NCBI GenBank assembly: GCA_022818135.1
Contig: JAFMSR010000009.1
Coordinates: 21,268,115 to 21,332,114, forward strand
Direction: 5' to 3'
DNA from: Saxidomus purpurata
Taxonomy: Eukaryota; Mollusca; Bivalvia; Venerida; Veneridae
DNA: 64,000 nucleotides
Under the pieces are notes generated by a model. The model did not search any database, was not told the origin of the DNA, and saw nothing but the letters and a program-made list of their open reading frames with translations. Position numbers and translations under genes: made by a program. This document shows positions 42,101-55,100 of this stretch, one piece after another; within the stretch, counting starts at the first letter, position 1; every line of letters starts with the position of its first letter.

Positions 42101-45100
42101 GATGTGTTTTCAGTGACCACAACACCACATTTACTTAATTAACTATTGTAATATAAAAAAACTTCTAGCTGTTAGACCAGACAGTTTGGGCGAACCATAC
42201 TTCTATTTTTTCCCGCCATTATCAGTTGTCATGGTGTCACATGACTTTTGATGAAAAGATGTGTGACGTTAGTAAAAGCTGCCGAACTTATTTTGGATAT
42301 AAAAAAATATCTTTTGCAAGGAAATCGGCCAGATTGGACCAGGAAGGGTAGATTTAAGCAAAAAAGAGGTAGTTTGAGAGGCACACATAAAAATATTCTT
42401 CATTTTCGCAGAAAATACATTTTTACTGTAGAGACACTGAAGTTTATAAAGCGTGAAAATATAAACAGTCGACAGATGGCGCTGTGATGAAAATATTGCG
42501 AGATTTACATTTGCACTGGTACTTTGGGACCACCGGTACCGTGGGGTTTCAGTATACCCTGCTATGTCCTAGTTTCGTGACCCTTAACACCGATTTTCGC
42601 GCATGCGCGTTACGTCATGCGGAGAGATAGGGTCAAATTATAATCAAATGTTAGATGAAGTCCACCCTAGACTAGTTACCCACTAAAAAGTATTTAATCT
42701 TTCAAAAATATGTTTAAAAAGCGTTCATGTTTAACATGAGTATCATGATCAGAATCGTCTGGAAGCTTTCTCCACGATTCGTGACCTCATTTTTTTTCGC
42801 GCCAAATAATGTAAAGTTAAAGCAGAAAGAACAATTATACAGTCCATTTCAGACAGTGTGTTCCAATATCAGATACACAAAATAGCCACTGATCAATTTA
42901 ATCACTGCATAATAACTTTCCACGTGTCTCTGATACCATGTGTCATTAAAATATGCTAAGAATTCAACAGTTTGGATTTATATGGAACAAAGGTAGATCT
43001 AACTTTTGTTTGAAATAAGTTGAGTTTTAACTACATAAACAGTGTGTAAGCTATAACAGCATTACTGGCCAGGAAAGGGGAGGGATGCGGATGACTACGT
43101 CCATGAATAGCAAAATAATATGTGTTTCTTTACCGTATTGGCAATGTAATATCGTCCATAATCCGGAACATAAATTGAGAAATAATTGAATGTTGCGAGT
43201 GGAGTAGTTTATCTGAACTTAAATGTATTTGGCTTCTATTAACTAAGGTAGTGCATGTAAACTCGGTAAAGCGCCTGAATGACACCGATTGGTTATCGCG
43301 GCTGCAAATTGATTTATTTTGGACAAAATCTGCATGGCAACGGGAATTTTGCTTTAAATTAAAAACTTTACTTAGGTTTAATCTGCCTTTTACGCATTTT
43401 CTTTGTTGATACGGCTGAAAAACAATATGATTATTCGGGAAAGAAAAACTTGCGTAGTACTCGGACGTTTCAGCCAGTGTCACGAGCAAATATTCCGAAT
43501 ATTGTCTACGTCACGAAACCAGTGCAAGGGCCGAATGTTGGAGAAAGTAGGATAATATCAGTTTGTAAAATCGGTCGGTCTTGCAGTCGAAATATTGAGG
43601 CTATGAATAGCTATGAAAGACCAAATAATTAGGCTATTATGCAGCTTATTTTTTGTACCAGAATAAAGAACAAGATAATACCAGTTTAATATAGTGGGTT
43701 TTTCTTAAACTTCAGACTTGTCAGTTTTTGTGATGAACAGATGAATGGAATCTCCTTGTACTCTACATTTAAGTAGTGACAACCCTTTAAACTCATAGCG
43801 CCACTTCAATTACATTTTATTTTGTATATGTTACAACATTTACACAATATCTATGCTTACCATAACAAATATTCACCTGTTTACATCAAACGATCAGATT
43901 TGCAACATTTCTGCCACCATCTTTTGCAGCTTCCGTTAAATGTTTATTGTGCGGAATTCTGCGGGCCTATTTGAGGACCGAAAATGTTCACGAATATATT
44001 ATGTGGACTTTGTCATAATAATTATTAGTACATGTATCAATAGTTATAAGTAATCGTCAATTTCCCGTACATTTAATTTCAACGACAGGCTTCGTACCGC
44101 ACTCGGAAACTCGTCAAACAAAGACTACTGGAGTACAGTATAAAGGTCGTTGTCTAAAAATAAATAATCAGGCCCGCACAATACCCGTAGAATAAACTGG
44201 TCCATCCAGCCCTCTTGATTGGCTACACGGTTCCCGAAAAACGTTTCACGGTTAGAGTCATTCTGATTGGCTACACGGATTTAACTAAACTGAAACGAGA
44301 ACCGTTTACGGTGCGGTAACCGTTAATCGGTAATCGAGAACGCGCGGAAGTGAAACGCTGGCGGTACTGTAATTACATGTATTATAATAATTTTATATCA
44401 GGTATAATTACGTGAATATTTTAGAACATGTATTATTTACTCTATATTTAGTTTGACAGTTTCATAACAAATAATAAAATGCATTCAAAACGTCATTTTT
44501 TTTGTAAAAAATTCAAACGCAATATTTCATCAGTAAAATAAAGATGAACAGTTGCTCAATTGTAATTTTAAACCCATAAACTTACAGCCCAGAGTGTGGT
44601 TATTCTATCATACGGCAGTTTGACGTCTGTCTTCACATACAATATATCTAAAAACAATTGCATGACAACGACACAGTTCCACTTTAATCTGAAGAAAATA
44701 AAAACAATATCACAAATTTTTACCGTACGACTGTCTATGTATTCTGTTTATTGCGTTTGATTAGAGATAAAATGTGCTACCGACTTTAAAAAGCATCTTT
44801 TCAATGACAAATTGTTGATATTTTACCGTCATGACTGTCTATATACACTATTTAATGAGTTTGAATTTAAGATAAAGTATGATACAGATGGGTATATATA
44901 ATAATATCAATTATTTGCATTGTACCTATTTGTTCAACAAATCCAGAAGACGATTGTTATTACGTTTCCTAATGATAACTAAATTACTGAATAAAAAATT
45001 TCAGTTGAATGTACATTCTTGCCTTGCAACAGATATGATTTGTGTCAGTCCCACTGTTTCCCGATAATATGCCAAAGTCTGGTTAACCACTTGTCTAAAT

Positions 45101-48100
45101 CTGTGAACCTTACCCAACCATTCATTTCTACCACATTCCGATGATAATTGATCCTTTTTGTTTAGACTTTCTATGACGGCTAGCAGTCCACGCAGTGCCT
45201 GTTAGTTTAATTGATACTAAGTTAAATAATTATACTGGTTTGAAAGATACAATATGCAGAAAATTACATCAATTGTCATCACACTATCTATTCTAAAATA
45301 TATTCTTGTCAGGGATGGGGTAATCGTACTCGTGCTCGAATGTTGCAGGTACCATTAATTCAGTTCTCGTCAGTTATCAGTTATCAGTACTTAATATAAA
45401 TTTTCAGTTTCGAGTTTCTTGTGAGTATTCAGTCAGTACTCAACAACATAACAATTTGTAATCTTACTATCATTTTTAAGTTAACTTGTGGTCATGAAAG
45501 ACTAAATAATGTTAACGGACACACCATATAAAATTATCAGATAATTCTTTACCAATGCAAGTGTATTTTAAAACAAAGCAATGCAATTATAGAATAATCA
45601 CCGACACATGTATTACTTTGCTTTTACACTGAGAATACCAATCACTCTTTGATATGTTACAATACCAATTTACGTATCTGACCAAATGTGTAATAGGGTT
45701 TTGTGCCAGGTGCATTAACTTTGTAGTCTGATTTTGTCTTAACCAGTTGTGTACACGTATCAGAATTTTGGCATACGAAGCGGTGCTGTCAGATATGTAA
45801 AGGGTGTGTTGTTGTAGTTAAAACTTCTTGTTCTTATTTGAACGAAATGTGTGTTTCGTGTATAATACATGTATGTGTTTTCCTACTTCTGAAAAATGTT
45901 AATATAACATATGTGTTAACATTCATGCAAATTTTCATATTGCTGTACTCGGTACTCGACCCATCTCTGGTTCTAAGAGTTAAGTATATCAGGAAGAAAT
46001 TCACTTATGTTTGAGTGAAGAACTGTTCTAAACATGTTAATTGAAGGACATTCGATATATGATAATGACAGAGACTGTAGCGTCTTCTTAATTTATCTAA
46101 TTTATAAACTGAAAAAGTCTCCAAAGGAAAATTCACTTGAGAAAGACTAGGAACATATTTATAAACAAGAGAACCATGATGGTCCTATGTCGCTCACATG
46201 AGAACCTTAACCAAACGAATAAACGTAGGTAAAATGTAAACATTTGGTCGTTTTGAAAAAAAAGAGAAAACATTCTGACGAATGTCCGTGATAATTAAGT
46301 AATAAATGTGACCTCAAGAGTGGAAAGAATATCCTTTGATTTGATCATGAGACCTAGTTTTGTTTTACCCATGTGACCCAGATTCAAACCGGACGTAAAA
46401 ATCATTGAGACAAACATTCAAATGATGTTCATGACGATTGGAAAGTAAATGTGACCTCTAGAGTTTTATCAAAGTTTTTCTTTGATTTGACCGTGTGATC
46501 TAGTACTTTACTTCAGGTTATCCAGATTCGAACTTGACCTATAAATCATTGAGAGAAACATTTTGATTAATTTTCATAATGGCTAGATAGTAAATGCAAC
46601 TTCTTGAGTGTTAACAAAGGTTTTCTTTGATTTGACCGTTTGACCTCGGGTAACCCAGATTCCAACTTAAAAATCAATGAAACAAACATTCTGACCAATT
46701 TGAATGATGAAGCTCGCGAGAGAGAGGAAGTGAGTTTCTCATCACTGCTACCCGTTTACAGATGGTGGACTGAGGCACGTGTGGCATCAGTGTCTTTGTC
46801 CAAGGACAAACCTCGTCCTCGGGCTGGAATTCAAGCCCGGGACCTCCAGTTCAGGAGGCGAATGCCCTAACCACTGAGCTATCGAGCGCACACGTGTTTT
46901 GTTTATTTACTGGTGACCTTTATTCATGAAGATTGGATTAATGACCTCTAGAGTGTTAACAAGACACGGCATGACAGAGGCAGATATACGACAGACAGTC
47001 AGACGACTGACATCAGGTGATCACAATAGCTCATTCGAGTCTAGTAAGTTGAGCTATAAACATAAATATACAAGATTCCCCCTTTGTTTCTTTTATTTTC
47101 AGTACTGACAAGAAGATGATGTAAAAGGTTGCTTAAATCTCGTATTTCATATGTTTTATGAAATTGTACCAAGTGGCTTATTAATGAAAATAAAGATAAT
47201 TAATTTATCCTGTCAATATAGTAAATCTTTTTCGTGTTGTTAAAAGTTCGTGCAATACAGTTTAGTTACCAGCTTATGTCAACACTAACATTTTAAATTC
47301 ATTAAATGTTATTTGAAAACCTAGATCTCCATTTATTTAAGATCTTTACCAGTTCATTTTCTATTCCATCACTGATGTCATTTCTTCTCATGAGTGTATC
47401 AGTGCAGTCAGTCCACACATTACTTATATCACGGAAGTACTTCAACTGAGGGGTAGCTTCCTTGTAAACTTGGTGAACACACATTAGCGTGTTTGTCAGA
47501 CTAAGTGTTTCGTCACGAGAAATTCGTTCTATTGTTGACTGCTTGATTGAAAGCAAAACTAACTGAAATAATAAAAAGTAAATGATAAGAAATACCTGTA
47601 TTTTTACCTAAATGAAAATGTGATAATAAAGAAATCTGAAAAAAAAACAACACAACCGAATAGCAAGTTCTCTCGTAATATTGAAAATAAATTTCATTAA
47701 TATAAAAGTCTTTTCGTAGAGTTTATTTAAACATGTACCAAATTGTTTTGCCGAGCAGTCCAATCAATTGTTGCACTAATCATGATAATAATTTGTTAAA
47801 AGTGTCACGGTATGATGTACACCAGGAAAAAACTTTTAACAAACACGAATTTAATTAATGTTCCCTTAATATCAACGGATGACATTTAGTTTACTTTAAG
47901 AAACAACGCTCATGAAACATAAACTATAAAGTAGACAATTCTTTACTTTTTAATTAGTTTTGTTTTTCGCTATAAATGCCAATTTTTGCTGATGTGTTAA
48001 AGCATTCACTAACTTGAAAGCAAGTAGAAAAACAGAACTTAATGTTGAGCCTTTTAAATAAAAATTACATGTGTCACTTATATTATATGACACGTTATCG

Positions 48101-51100
48101 TCAGAATAATAAATATTTTCGATATATTACTTCATTACTTTTATGTGCTTATTAACGTCAACTGAGTTTCACTGCCTAAATCAAGCACGATTTAATTTGA
48201 GTCAAAGCGTTCTTTTCTGTAAGGGCACTGCATTTTTGAAATTTGAACCGCATCTACTTGTCATGACATACCTCTCTATCAAGTTTGAGGATTTTAGATA
48301 TAAGCGTCTTTGAGTTTATTATAACAATCTGTTTTAACTGTCTAAAGTGACTGTGAATAAAAGGCACTATATGCATGAAATCATGCCGCTCGAATTTAGT
48401 CAATTACTGTCGTACACACAGGGAAAAGCTCACAACAACAGCAAAGTCTAGTTTAAAAATTGCCTCTGACATTACTTACTTTCCTATCCTTCTCTTCAGA
48501 ATACACTGTCTGTACAAAATCGTAAATGTAACATTCAACCATCTCATAGAAATGTTCCTTTGGAACAGATTCTAAAGCAGCCGCTAGTTCCGTTTCTTCT
48601 AAAATTCCTGCAACAGCCTGTCCTTGGTCTAAAAATCAAATTTATTTCAATTTCTAATGTGTATTTGCTTACAATATGTTTTCAATACGGTCTGAATGGG
48701 CTACATTTTAAAAAGGAAATCAGACGAAAATGGTTCGGTACACGGTAAATTCGATGAAATGATAAAAAGCAGAGGGTAAATTCCCGAATGAGAGTCATAT
48801 CACGCAGAGAATAGTACCTGCAATTACAGATATATTGGTCATGCGCATATCTGCGTCTTTTACCATGTGATTTTTTGGGTTTTCTTTAACAATATGCTCA
48901 GGTACATTAATCTTAATTAACAAGATGTTTGTAAAACATGCATGCTCTGATGGCAACATATTTTGTGAGATAAATCTCACCGCGATCAAGGTCTGTTGAC
49001 TTCAAAATCAATAGGCGCCATCTATTACTCATGACCAAACTACCATCAAAATTTGAAGACACTAGGTCAAAGCGTTTTCCAGCTACTCTCCGGACAACCA
49101 TTTTGTAATATAGGTCTATGTGACATTGACCTTAGACCTGTTGACCTCAAAAGTAAAAGGGGTCATGTCCAACCTCCGACAGAGTTTTAAGACACCAGGA
49201 AAATGCATTCTCTAGATACTGATCGGACACTTTGACTTTGACCCTTTGACCTGATAACCTAAAATTCAAAAGGGTTTATCTGCTTGTCTTGACCAACCAA
49301 CCTATTAAGTTTGAGAAACCTAGGCCAAATCATTCTATTGTTATTTATCGGACAATAATTAGTCTACAGACAGAGGGAGGGATCGACAAACAAGTGCAAA
49401 CCAATATACCCCTCCATCTTCGAAAATGAAAATAAACCATTCGCATTTATGTTTAGAAATACAAAATCTGATATTGCATATTAAAATCGGCAAACCATTG
49501 ATTTCTTCAACCAGTAATATTTGTCGTTTCAGGACAGTGTCAAAAATGTTGTGTATGATCCAAGAAAATGGTATTTTGCATTGAAAGATTTTTCCACCAT
49601 ATCCAGATCCTTGTACATCGTATTGAACTCCTCTATCCGTGTTAACATCGGTAAACTGAAATTTAGTGAAATAGAAGGTAAACCTCTCACGGTCATTATT
49701 AAACCCGTTTTCATAAGTAAATGTATATTTAATGCTACACAATTAGCAAATCGTTTTCACAGGCTTTTCAGGTTATAACTTTTAAAACAACTTATGTAAA
49801 GGAGCAATTACTATTTGTCTGAAAAAGGTCAAATTATTTTGCTAACTATAATTGCATACCACACAATGATTAATTTCTTTCGTGTTTAGTAGACGTATCC
49901 ACAAATCCCTTTGCCATGAACCACTTTTATATTCAAGTATTCCAAGGTTATGGTCTGTATCCAAAACTGCAAAAATACCACCTAGGATAGGGAACATCCT
50001 TGAATCAAATGCTTGCAGACAGGCACGGCTGAAAAATAGCATTTCAGAATTTTGTTCAATTTCGTTCTGAGTCTACATTCTGAAAATGTACACTGTCATC
50101 AAAGAAATAACTTTATTATAATATTTTGAGGAGCTGCGAGCCAGAGAGCAGCAAATCACTAGGTGGGAGACAAAACTAAAGTCTCTTGGTCATCGCCGTA
50201 TGGACAGACAGACAAATAGCGACAATAATTTTTGTACTCTCTAATTCCACTCAGTGTCTATATCGTTGATAAAATGAAAATACCTTATAAAGTATTAAGC
50301 GTTATGTTACAGAGTTTACCAACGTCTTACAATAAAAACATTACTCAAAGTAGAAGATTGAGTCTAGGAATTACTCTTCCTTTCAATGTTCTTTTAACTG
50401 TATGAGGTTTAACAAAATATATTTCAAATATATGCTCGGTACATGCATAAATTCATAAAATAAAGAAAGGAAGTGAAATACGAAAGCAATCAGAGGTAGG
50501 ATTCTTCACCAAACATTTCAAATCAATCCTTTAAGTACATTTAGTTTTGAGCGAGATTATTGACATGAAATATTTCAGCGAGATAATACATTTAACAAAT
50601 TTCAACAAGAAAGAGCTATGGTTTTTGATCACTACACTTCTCTCAAATTTCTTTATTTCTAGGTGAGGGAAACATCAAGTCAAGCTATTAATTAGTTACG
50701 AAGTTTTGTCACGGATAAGCTGAATTTAAGATTACAAAGAAAAATAATTCAGAAATAGACAAGAAAGACTTATGTTTCTTGGTCCCTGCACTTACTCTCA
50801 ATGTCTTTTATCTCATTATGAGCAGTTATGTCGATCCCTTCAACAACTGTTAACATTGTTCAGATGATAAGGGACATATTTCAACAAGAGCTGTCTCATG
50901 ACAGCACGCTCGACTATTCGAAAGCTTGTCGGTAAAATGTTTTTTTTTGTCTAAGAACAGGTGTTTTGTGTAATTGTCTATCAGAATTAAGGTCAAAGAT
51001 ATGAAACTTGTTCAAAGACCTATGTAAATGTACAATACATGCGTTGCCTTACTCTGGATTCTGTAAGCCAACTGGGGGAGAAGGGGGGGGGGATAATTTC

Positions 51101-52073
51101 AAAGAAATACATGACCTTGTATATTTGATCATGAATAACTTTGTAACATATCAAAATTGATATGTTTAAAATTAAAAAAGCATGCCCGCTGCATGCTGCA
51201 TAATTATTCTATGACATTTCAAAAGTAAGCCATTTCGAGTATTTCTAATAATGTCTGGTAAAAACTGTGACAAATTCTAAGTTAAAAAGGAGCATAAATA
51301 TGTCAAAAATCAAAAACATTGGTGAAGATGTTGATAGTAAACATACATTTTAAGTTTCAAGTCAATACGTTTGATAGTATTCAAGATATTTGACTTTATA
51401 AAAATCTTTTACTAAAATTCTAAGTTAAAAAGGGGCGTAAATCTAACAAAAATCAAAACAGAGTTATGGGGATTGTTTCCTCAGGTGAAGATGTTGATGG
51501 TGGACACATAATTTGAGTTTCAAGTCAATACCTTTGAAAGTATTCAAAATATTTGCCTTTATAAAATCTTTTATCAAAAATTCTTAGGTAAAAAGGGGCA
51601 TAAATCTGTCAAAAATCAAAACAGAGTTATGGGGATTGTTTCTTCAGGCAAAGATGTTGATGGTAGACACATACTTTGAGTTTCAAGTCAATACCTTTGA
51701 TAGTATTCAAGATATTTGAATTTATAAAAAACTTTAACCAAAAATTCTAAGTTAAAAAGGGGCATAAATCTGTCAAAAATCAAAACAGAGTTATGGGGAT
51801 TGTTTCCTCAGGTGAAGATGTTGATGGTAGACACATACTTTGAGTTTCAAGTCAATACCTTTGATCGTATTCAAGATATTTGAATTTATAAAAAACTTTA
51901 ACCAAAATTTCTAAGTTAAAAAGGGGCATAAATCTGTCAAAAATCAAAACAGAGTTATGGGGATTGTTTCCTCAGGTGAAGATGTTGATGGTAAACATAT
52001 AGTTTGAGTTTCAAGTCAATACCTTTGATAGTATTCAAGATATTTGACTTTATGAAAAACTTTAACCAACGCA

Positions 52074-52132
<59 letters not shown>

Positions 52133-55100
52133 TGGGGCGAGTGCAATAGTCTCCTTATTCTTCGAATAGTCGAGCTAAAAATGGGAGTAATATGAGTTAG
52201 GGTTCTTGGCGACGGCACTTTCTCATAATGTCCTCTTCATTATCTGGATTTTACTATATTCCCTCAAAAACTCTGATGTTAGTCTCCGGACATTTACTTT
52301 TTAAGGGAGATAATTCGAATAAAAGGAAGGTTGAGAAACATTTCTTGTACATGTGCATTGTATTTCCTCACAAAGTGTTCTTAGCTATTATTTTGTGAAG
52401 TTTCAGTAGTTAAGGTTTACTTGATTTGACACTTTGACACTAACAAGTGTAAATAAACCGTTTTGAGAACATTTATCATGAACTTGAAAATATATAACTG
52501 GCATACCGAAATGTTCCAAATTTCTGAATGGTAAGCACTGATGATGCTTCTTTGGCAAGCCAATTATCACGAGAAATGGGATACAGTTCATTTTCTCTGT
52601 CAGACATAACATGCTCAACCAGGACACCGATTCCTTTGACAAATCCATCACGATCTGTAAATCATGATATTGTTGAAAATTTGTTTACATTTAATTTTGT
52701 ACCTGTTTTATGTTTACATTTTATTTCTTGCATCTCTTATTCAAACAATGACATTAGTTTTATAAATAAGTTACATCGATTTCAAAGACAAAGGGTGTAC
52801 ATTTGTTTTTCAATTGACATTCAGTTGTATTAGAGCAAAAAGAAATTAAGCGTTCTGCATGTAAGACAGTTTCTTGATTAACCATTATGTTTTATAGCAT
52901 CTGAATATTTAAACATATGCAAAAACATCATTTTCTAGAAGCATTACCCTTTCTTGAGTCATCATGAAGCATTGATAGCATCATTGAGACTCTTTTTGTC
53001 GATCTGTTTTTGTGTTGTTCAGGGTCCCTCACAAGTGAGACTGCCCTCTGAAGACTGCGATCAATTAGTCGTCTTAAATCCAGTCGTTTTTCATGACTCA
53101 ACTGTTGATTTCCACTGAAATATAGAGAGACACATAGTACTTCTTTAATTCAACAACGGTAAATGTTATTTAGAACTAGATGGATGTTCAGTAGAACACT
53201 TGTGACGCCCTCTTACACTTAGTCAGAATAACAAATAATTCCGTAACAAATCTAAGTACAAAAAGGTGCATAACCCTTTCGTCATAAGCAATGCAAGTTT
53301 GATGAAGAAATCTTAAGAAACGGATAAGTTATAGCTATCGTTAAGTTGTCGTGTACAAAAAGGGGCATAACTCTGTCAAATATGACATTGAAATACAAAA
53401 TGTGGCTGCATCACGACCCTTTTGTGATAAGCAATACAATTTGAAAGTTTGATGAAGAAATCTTCAGAAATTGCAAAGGTATAGCCAACGTGTAGTTTTT
53501 AAGACGGATCGACGGACGGACAAAGCGATCCTACGAATCGCCTTTTCTCGGAAAATTAAAAGTACAGCGAAATTTGTTAAGAGTGCGGCGCTGGTGTTTT
53601 TTTAAAGAATTGCCAATCAGTGGTTGATATACTTTATGTTGATATACATACTGTCCATTATTCTCATCCTGTTCGAATTGTGTGCCTTTAATTGCGGTAG
53701 AAATAAGAGCGCTCATTCGATATCTTTGCATATCTTGTATTGTTGGCATTTCAACCACTGGGCTGTAAAGATTGTCTATGTGAGCAGAATGCCACCCTCC
53801 ACACTGCATGTAAAAATAATTCAATACCTGAATGAGTCCGTTGAAATAGATTCTCGTTCGTGTCGAGCTTTTTTTGTTGAGCTTTTTTCCGGAAGCATTA
53901 TAATTTTATAGATACGTGTTTATCAGGTTTACTGCATTCAAACGGATAAAGTAAATGCCTAATCAGAAAAACACGTAAGTAAGATAATTAACATAAATAT
54001 GTACATAAATACATGTATCTAGAATTTAAAATTTCATTTATTGTAGTCAAAATTGATTGTGGTTAGAGTCTTAAACATTTTGACTTCGCTTTAAATGGTG
54101 TATGTAAGTAAGATTTTATCTGGGTTATTATAATTATAGGTATGAAACAATGTATGAAGCCTCTATAGCAATTCCTTTAAATGCATTTACCTGGATACTA
54201 TGGAAACACTTATTTTCCATCGGCGTCAACTGTACAATGAACAATATACTGACTGTTGCTGTTGTCATGAGTTTCGTGCATTCATCCAGTATACCATATT
54301 TGGCACATGCAATTAGATTAGTGTGTTTTTCACCAGAGTCACACTGAATAACAAGAAGGGATGGGTCTTTGTCTGATGATCTGATATGATCTCTGAAATG
54401 AAAATTATGAAAAACAACATGGGTAACCATTTCAATATTTAAATAAGTAAGATGCAATTAAACGAGTTTGCATTCAGTCTGTTATGTCGTATACCTATCA
54501 TAAATGCTTAATCCTGATTGGCCGATAGCGATCACGTGCCTGGTCCGCAAAAGTATGTGTAGACTTGGAAAATAATGTGTAGACCTGCACGGATTTTAAG
54601 ACGTCATTTCTGTTATATTTTCGCATGTTTTCACTACGTTTTATGAGGTATACTATATAATAATCTTAGACTAAATGATTCGGTCAATATATAGTTTTGC
54701 GTACCTGTAAACATATGATATTGACCTCCGACTTCGCCCTGGGTCAATATCACTTTTTACAGATCCGCAAAACTATATATTGACCTCAACATTATTCTAT
54801 AATTATACATTGTGTATAATATACACGAACTTGATCAAATACACTGATATACACACACTTTCATCCTACTGTTTATGATAATCTTTTAAGCACGGAATAT
54901 TGCTTCGTTAATTCAAGTCGACGTTGTTACTCTGCAGTAAAGTAAACTTAAACTTAAATCAACTTTTCAGAACTTAAAAATGCATACCCTACATCTGTGA
55001 ACAGTTTAAATAACATCAAAATGATTAAAAGATTGACACAAAGCCTAAAAGTCATGCAAACATCGGTAAAATCAGCATAATCATACGGTTTGTAGCTCCG

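Larger units (their letters stand above)
25492..44585 (-). other. RNF213: 19.1-kb RNF213 intron, the longest in the window
   Basis: Exons 17 and 18 are consecutive by phase and by comparison with the vertebrate pre-RING helix, so no exon is expected between. The interval is filled with mobile DNA: an inverted pair at 26028 and 44371, two TTAA MITEs, a Harbinger-like element, other inverted-repeat elements, tandem-unit repeats and a SINE head. Confidence 0.85.

Noticed and set aside
43130..43489. 119-codon minus-strand frame as an RNF213 exon
   Set aside because: No fitting splice sites or phase, no family motif, and exons 17 and 18 are already contiguous.
26028..44371. A giant virus-like (Maverick) transposon
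   Set aside because: No polymerase, integrase or capsid-like protein could be read in the interval; only its inverted bracket supports a large element.
45108..45113. GTAAGG as the donor of exon 16
   Set aside because: Gives phase 1, incompatible with exon 17, and loses the segment that matches the vertebrate protein.
49521..49778. Plus-strand 85-codon frame
   Set aside because: Overlaps exon 13 on the opposite strand, which carries the family motif IPFSW; a shadow frame.
52004..52218. Arginine-run open frames on both strands
   Set aside because: They are created by the GACGCC microsatellite at the end of a non-coding repeat.
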